Assembly: GCA_019105125.1 (NCBI GenBank)
Contig: JAHRWO010000346.1
Location: forward strand, 1 to 16,731
DNA length: 16,731 nt
Reading direction: 5' to 3'
Origin: Flavobacterium sp.
GTDB taxonomy: Bacteria > Bacteroidota > Bacteroidia > Flavobacteriales > Flavobacteriaceae
This document shows, in pieces, positions 14,452-16,731 of this stretch (position 1 is its first letter; each line of letters starts with the position of its first letter). The notes beneath the pieces are model-generated. The model was not told the DNA's origin. It worked only from the letters and a program-made list of their open reading frames with translations, and did not search any database. A program made the position numbers and the translations under genes.

Positions 14452-14495
14452 TAAATGTAATTGTTTTGTACCAAATAATTTCAAAACATAGCATT

Positions 14496-14810
14496 ATGAA
14501 TTTTAATCACAAAGCCCTGTTCCCAGAAACAGACAACATCGAATTACTTAACCATCAAATGGTAACTAAACGAGATTTGTTAAACTTCGGTAATCTGCTA
14601 CTTCAAGAAATCACAAACTCCACAACAAAAACTAACACTTCTGAAGCTTCACCTAAGCCTTGGCTCAAATCAGCGGAAGTTCGTGAAATCCTGAGAATCT
14701 CTCCTGGGACATTACAAAACCTCCGCATTAACGGAACGTTAAAGTACAAACGCATTGGTGGAATAATTTACTACAACTACGAAGACATCGTAAAAATGCT
14801 AGAAAAGTAA
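14496..14810 (+). CDS. Small helix-turn-helix protein (excisionase/MerR-like, HTH_17 type)
   Basis: The protein has 104 residues from the ATG at 14496; an in-frame TTG 30 bases upstream is less likely. The N-terminal half is a variable helical region (LLNHQMVTKRDLLNFGNLLL). The C-terminal half is a winged HTH of the excisionase/MerR-like type: KPWLKSAEVREILRISPGTL, then LRINGTLKYKRIGG and YYNYEDIVKML. The turn between helices (ISPGTLQNLRINGTL) and the wing (KYKRIGGIIYY) are typical. Such proteins follow rteC in Bacteroidota islands and often serve as recombination directionality factors or local repressors. Here it lies between a perfect palindrome (14414-14441) and a 38-codon ORF that starts one base after its stop codon. 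Which role it has cannot be told from the sequence. Confidence 0.85.
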   Translation: MNFNHKALFPETDNIELLNHQMVTKRDLLNFGNLLLQEITNSTTKTNTSEASPKPWLKSAEVREILRISPGTLQNLRINGTLKYKRIGGIIYYNYEDIVKMLEK

Positions 14811-14811
14811 C

Positions 14812-14928
14812 ATGGAAGACAATACTGTAAACTGTAACGGAACTTGCGAAGTATGCATTTGCAAGTCAACAAATGAAGTTAACCAAATTATTGTCATGTC
14901 GAGAGCAGTCGAGACAACTACAAAGTAG
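14812..14928 (+). CDS. Small Cys-rich ORF, 38 residues, possible protein
   Basis: I do not recognise this one. An ATG one base after the HTH stop codon opens 38 codons, so translational coupling is possible. The N-terminal half (MEDNTVNCNGTCEVCICK) has four Cys in a C-x3-C-x2-C-x-C pattern, suggestive of metal binding. The rest (from about V28) is encoded by a dispersed repeat (14893-14953), which also supplies the stop codon, so an originally longer gene may have been cut short. Chance ORF is a real alternative; there is no RBS evidence. Confidence 0.35.
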   Translation: MEDNTVNCNGTCEVCICKSTNEVNQIIVMSRAVETTTK

Positions 14929-14953
14929 GCTAACCTCTTGAACGCAGTTCAAG
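14893..14953. repeat. Dispersed repeat copy (GTCATnTCGAG family) with terminal hairpin
   Basis: GTCATGTCGAGAGCAGTCGAGAC begins the copy in pieces GTCATGTCGAGAG and CAGTCGAGAC; it continues with CTACAAAGTAGGCTAAC and ends in the hairpin CTTGAAC-GCA-GTTCAAG (14937-14953). The same layout recurs at 16675-16731, where CTACGAAGTAGGCTTAC is followed by CTCTTAAGCGCA. Confidence 0.75.
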
Positions 14954-14957
14954 CAAC

Positions 14958-14985
14958 ACTATTCACTAATTACTATTCACTAATC
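14958..14985 (+). repeat. Two-copy 14-bp tandem repeat
   Basis: ACTATTCACTAATT and ACTATTCACTAATC are adjacent and identical apart from the last base, followed by ACTC. They lie just upstream of the initiator gene ATG (14994) and could be regulatory or a simple flavobacterial intergenic repeat. Confidence 0.7.
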
Positions 14986-14993
14986 ACTCAAAC

Positions 14994-16004
14994 ATGAACT
15001 ACATCAAACACCTCACCGGCTTCTTCGAAAAAGTAGGTGCCGATTATGAACTCAACGCTACCCACACAAGCCTCTACATGGCCATATTCCAACTATGGAA
15101 TCAGAACCGCTTTCAAAATCCAATCAGTATTTCTCGTGATGAACTAATGCGTATAAGTAAGATTGCATCGACCGCAACCTACCACAAGTGCATGAAAGAT
15201 TTAACAGAAAGAGAATACGTGATTTATAAACCATCTTTTAACCCATTTAAAGGTTCTATTTTGGAAGTCTGCAACTTGGATTTTTATACCAAACCAGTAC
15301 CAAAAAAAGAACTAAAAAAACGTTCAACCAAGTCAAAAAATGACCAAGTCATTGAACAGGTTAATGAACAGGTTACTAAACAAGCTCTAAACAAGCATCA
15401 AACAAGCTCTAAACATGTACCTTATATAAACAATATAAACAATACAAACATTATAAACTTAGATAAGCAAGAAATTTCAAAAAACGAAAAAAATTCAATT
15501 TTTAGAAATTCAATTTTTGATGAGGTTCAAGAATCGGATTTAAAAGTTGAAAAAGAAAAACAAATGCTTGCATTCGACAACACCGATAAAAAACAAACAG
15601 AAAAAAGTTGTCAAAAAAAGTTGCGCGAAAAAAAGAAAAAGATTTTTTCAAACAATAGTGCTGTCATTTCGAGCGAATGCCTGTCCCGACCTATCGGGAT
15701 CGAGAAGTCAATTTCAAAACATTCAAAGCCTACTCTCGAAGAAGCTCAAATCTACTTCCTTGAAAAAAACTTTTCAGAAATCGAAGCACAACGCTTTTTT
15801 AACTACTTCGAGAGTAACGGCTGGCTTGTTGGTGGTAAAACCAAAATGAAAGATTGGAAAGCAGCTGCAAGAAACTGGATGCTAAACACGAAGAAGTTTG
15901 GATACAAACCGAATACTTCGGTTAGTAAAGAAACCAAAACCATTAATCTAAATCCAAACCACCTCCACGTAACAAATCAAAAAAACTATGGAGAAGCACT
16001 ATAA
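14994..16004 (+). CDS. Replication initiator/primosome-like protein of a mobile island
   Basis: This 336-residue protein resembles the replication-organiser proteins of phages and Bacteroidota mobile islands. Residues 1-100 look like a winged-helix domain (THTSLYMAIFQLWNQNRF, ISISRDELMRISKIAS, then ATYHKCMKDLTEREYVIY). Residues 100-245 are a Lys/Asn/Gln-rich low-complexity linker. Residues 246-300 match the C-terminal DnaD/DnaT-like motif: EEAQIYFLEKNFSEIEAQRFFNYF in two parts (EEAQIYFLEKNF, EAQRFFNYF), then SNGWLVGG and MKDWKAAARNWM. The gene overlaps the helicase loader by 17 bases, as expected for a replication module. Two oddities lie in the linker: iteron-like repeats plus an AT-rich tandem repeat (15350-15461), and a dispersed chromosomal repeat inserted in frame encoding residues 224-239. 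Function is inferred from layout and domain resemblance. Confidence 0.75.
   Translation: MNYIKHLTGFFEKVGADYELNATHTSLYMAIFQLWNQNRFQNPISISRDELMRISKIASTATYHKCMKDLTEREYVIYKPSFNPFKGSILEVCNLDFYTKPVPKKELKKRSTKSKNDQVIEQVNEQVTKQALNKHQTSSKHVPYINNINNTNIINLDKQEISKNEKNSIFRNSIFDEVQESDLKVEKEKQMLAFDNTDKKQTEKSCQKKLREKKKKIFSNNSAVISSECLSRPIGIEKSISKHSKPTLEEAQIYFLEKNFSEIEAQRFFNYFESNGWLVGGKTKMKDWKAAARNWMLNTKKFGYKPNTSVSKETKTINLNPNHLHVTNQKNYGEAL
15350..15461 (+). repeat. Iteron-like repeats and AT-rich tandem repeat, candidate replication origin
   Basis: Successive units CATTGAACAGG, TTAATGAACAGG, TTACTAAACAAG, CTCTAAACAAG, CATCAAACAAG and CTCTAAACATG (15350-15417) recur every 11-12 bases. They are followed by a 9-bp AT-rich tandem array ATAAACAAT, ATAAACAAT, ACAAACATT, ATAAACTTA (15426-15461). 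Iterons beside an AT-rich unwinding region inside the initiator gene resemble lambda-type origins. The 9-base period is also three codons (Ile-Asn-Asn), so protein low complexity could explain part of it. Confidence 0.45.
15491..15518 (+). repeat. 13-bp direct repeat with 15-bp period
   Basis: AAATTCAATTTTT occurs at 15491-15503 and 15506-15518, an in-frame five-codon duplication (NSIFR NSIFD) in the initiator linker next to the candidate origin. Confidence 0.7.
15663..15710. repeat. Dispersed repeat copy inserted in frame in the initiator gene
   Basis: GTCATTTCGAG (15663-15673) matches the arm at 501-511 exactly. It is followed by the hairpin TCCCGA-CCTA-TCGGGA (15684-15699) and TCGAGAAGTC. 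The insertion encodes residues 224-239 (VISSECLSRPIGIEKS) and keeps the frame open. Confidence 0.7.
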
Positions 16005-16647
16005 CACCATCAAAGACACTTTCGTTATTCAAAACGGAATCAAAGTTTACAACTTCAATTGGTGCTTAAACTACATCGAGTACCAAGGCAAACTCATCTA
16101 CGGTCGCTCTTTCAAAATTGAAGTGGTTGACCATCAAACCATTCTCAAATTGGTAATTTATGCCATTCGAGACGAAAAAAAGGCTTTAGAGCTTAATTTA
16201 GACCTCGACAAAGGTATTTTATTATCGGGACCAATTGGATGCGGGAAAACGTCAATTATGGCATTAATCCGACCGTTTTTTTACCACAAACACGACTACA
16301 AAATCAAAACTTGTAGAGAAATATCTTTTGAGTTTGCAAAAAATGGCTTCGAATCACTTCAAAATTACACTCAAAAAGAGCACACGCAATCGCGCTTAAC
16401 TGGTTATTGTTTTGACGACTTAGGAGCAGAACAAAACATCAAACATTACGGCAACGACCTCAACGTAATGGCAGAAATAATCATTTCACGCTACGAAGAT
16501 TTTGTTCAAAATCAATCCATCACCCACATTACCACAAACCTCTCCGCCAGTGAAATTGAAGCCCTCTACGGCAACCGACTCCGCTCAAGGATGAGGTCAA
16601 TGTTCAACCTAATCACCTTCAGCAATGAATCTAGGGATAAAAGATAA
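15988..16647 (+). CDS. DnaC/IstB-like AAA+ ATPase, putative helicase loader
   Basis: This 219-residue P-loop ATPase should load the replicative helicase onto the island's origin with the upstream initiator protein. Walker A is GPIGCGKTS (81-89), Walker B is YCFDDLGAEQ (140-149), sensor 1 is ITTNLSASEI (181-190), and the Arg-finger region YGNRLRSRMRSM (194-205) is typical of DnaC/IstB proteins. Its N-terminal ~75 residues lack a recognisable helicase-binding domain and differ from DnaC. The ATG at 15988 overlaps the previous gene by 17 bases, so the two are cotranslated. It is not an IS21 IstB: no IstA or inverted repeats are nearby. It ends 27 bases before a dispersed repeat at the window edge. 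Confidence 0.88.
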   Translation: MEKHYNTIKDTFVIQNGIKVYNFNWCLNYIEYQGKLIYGRSFKIEVVDHQTILKLVIYAIRDEKKALELNLDLDKGILLSGPIGCGKTSIMALIRPFFYHKHDYKIKTCREISFEFAKNGFESLQNYTQKEHTQSRLTGYCFDDLGAEQNIKHYGNDLNVMAEIIISRYEDFVQNQSITHITTNLSASEIEALYGNRLRSRMRSMFNLITFSNESRDKR

Positions 16648-16674
16648 TTTTCAATATTTCTAAAGAATTGAATT

Positions 16675-16731
16675 GTCATACTGAGCTTGTCGAAGTATCT
16701 CCTACGAAGTAGGCTTACTCTCTTAAGCGCA
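16675..16731. repeat. Dispersed repeat copy at the window edge (truncated by the window)
   Basis: GTCATACTGAGCTTGTCGAAG leads the copy, given here as GTCATACTGAGC and TTGTCGAAG; it continues with CTACGAAGTAGGCTTACTC and CTCTTAAGCGCA. The second half closely matches the copy at 14893-14953. It follows the helicase loader stop and may continue beyond the window. Confidence 0.7.

Noticed and set aside
15350..15461. CRISPR array
   Set aside because: The units are 9-12 bases, have no spacers of constant length, and lie inside a coding sequence; no cas genes are present.
15547..15849. 100-codon Lys-rich ORF in another frame of the initiator gene
   Set aside because: Its Lys richness comes from A-rich linker DNA. 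The initiator frame carries the conserved C-terminal motif, so this is a shadow.
15988..16647. IS21-type IstB transposition helper
   Set aside because: The P-loop family is shared, but no IstA transposase or terminal inverted repeats are seen and it overlaps an initiator-like gene.
11947..16731. Second att core copy inside the window
   Set aside because: I looked for CCGGGTA and the T-arm sequence after the tRNA and found no second copy, so the island end must lie further downstream.

Overview
The window looks like a Flavobacterium-type (Bacteroidota, Flavobacteriaceae) chromosome. It is AT-rich, its promoters resemble the Bacteroidota form (-7 box TAnnTTTG), Shine-Dalgarno sequences are not evident, one secreted protease ends in a type IX secretion (T9SS) sorting domain, and the intergenic repeats are of a kind I associate with flavobacteria. 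The genus is inferred from gene content and style, not from a search.

Bases 1 to about 11950 are core chromosome. In order they hold the 3' end of glyS (+), thiL (-), recX (-), an M20 dipeptidase (+), a vitamin-K-carboxylase-like HTTM membrane protein overlapping ribF (both -), a large secreted reprolysin-type metalloprotease (+), pth (-), and the rplY-prs pair (-, prs upstream). A tRNA-Leu(CAA) gene faces away from prs. Several genes end in clear hairpin terminators. The longer intergenic gaps are filled with repeats: a 152-bp imperfect palindrome at 500-651, CAAAG arrays and a duplicated 29-mer at 1761-2096, and a four-copy 11-bp tandem repeat at 4220-4263.

From the 3' end of tRNA-Leu to the window end (about 11947-16731) the content changes to an integrated mobile island, all on the + strand. 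It carries a tyrosine recombinase of the IntDOT-like Bacteroidota group, an RteC-family regulator, a short helix-turn-helix (excisionase/MerR-like) protein, a 38-residue Cys-rich small ORF, a replication-initiator/primosome-like protein with an N-terminal winged-helix-like region, and an overlapping DnaC/IstB-type AAA+ helicase loader. The likely logic is that the integrase recombines at the tRNA, RteC and the HTH protein control excision, and the initiator and loader start replication of the excised form. The window stops before any mobilisation genes, cargo or the far attachment site, so the type of element (integrative mobilizable element, conjugative element or prophage-like island) cannot be settled here.

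The most interesting signals are in the island. A possible replication origin (11-12 bp iteron-like repeats followed by an AT-rich 9-bp tandem repeat) lies inside the initiator gene's linker. A chromosomal dispersed repeat is inserted in frame in that same gene. A strong hairpin with a U-tract abuts the rteC start codon, and a perfect 28-bp palindrome separates rteC from the HTH gene. I do not see a complete, clearly new system; the island is a recognisable type with unusual regulatory and repeat features.
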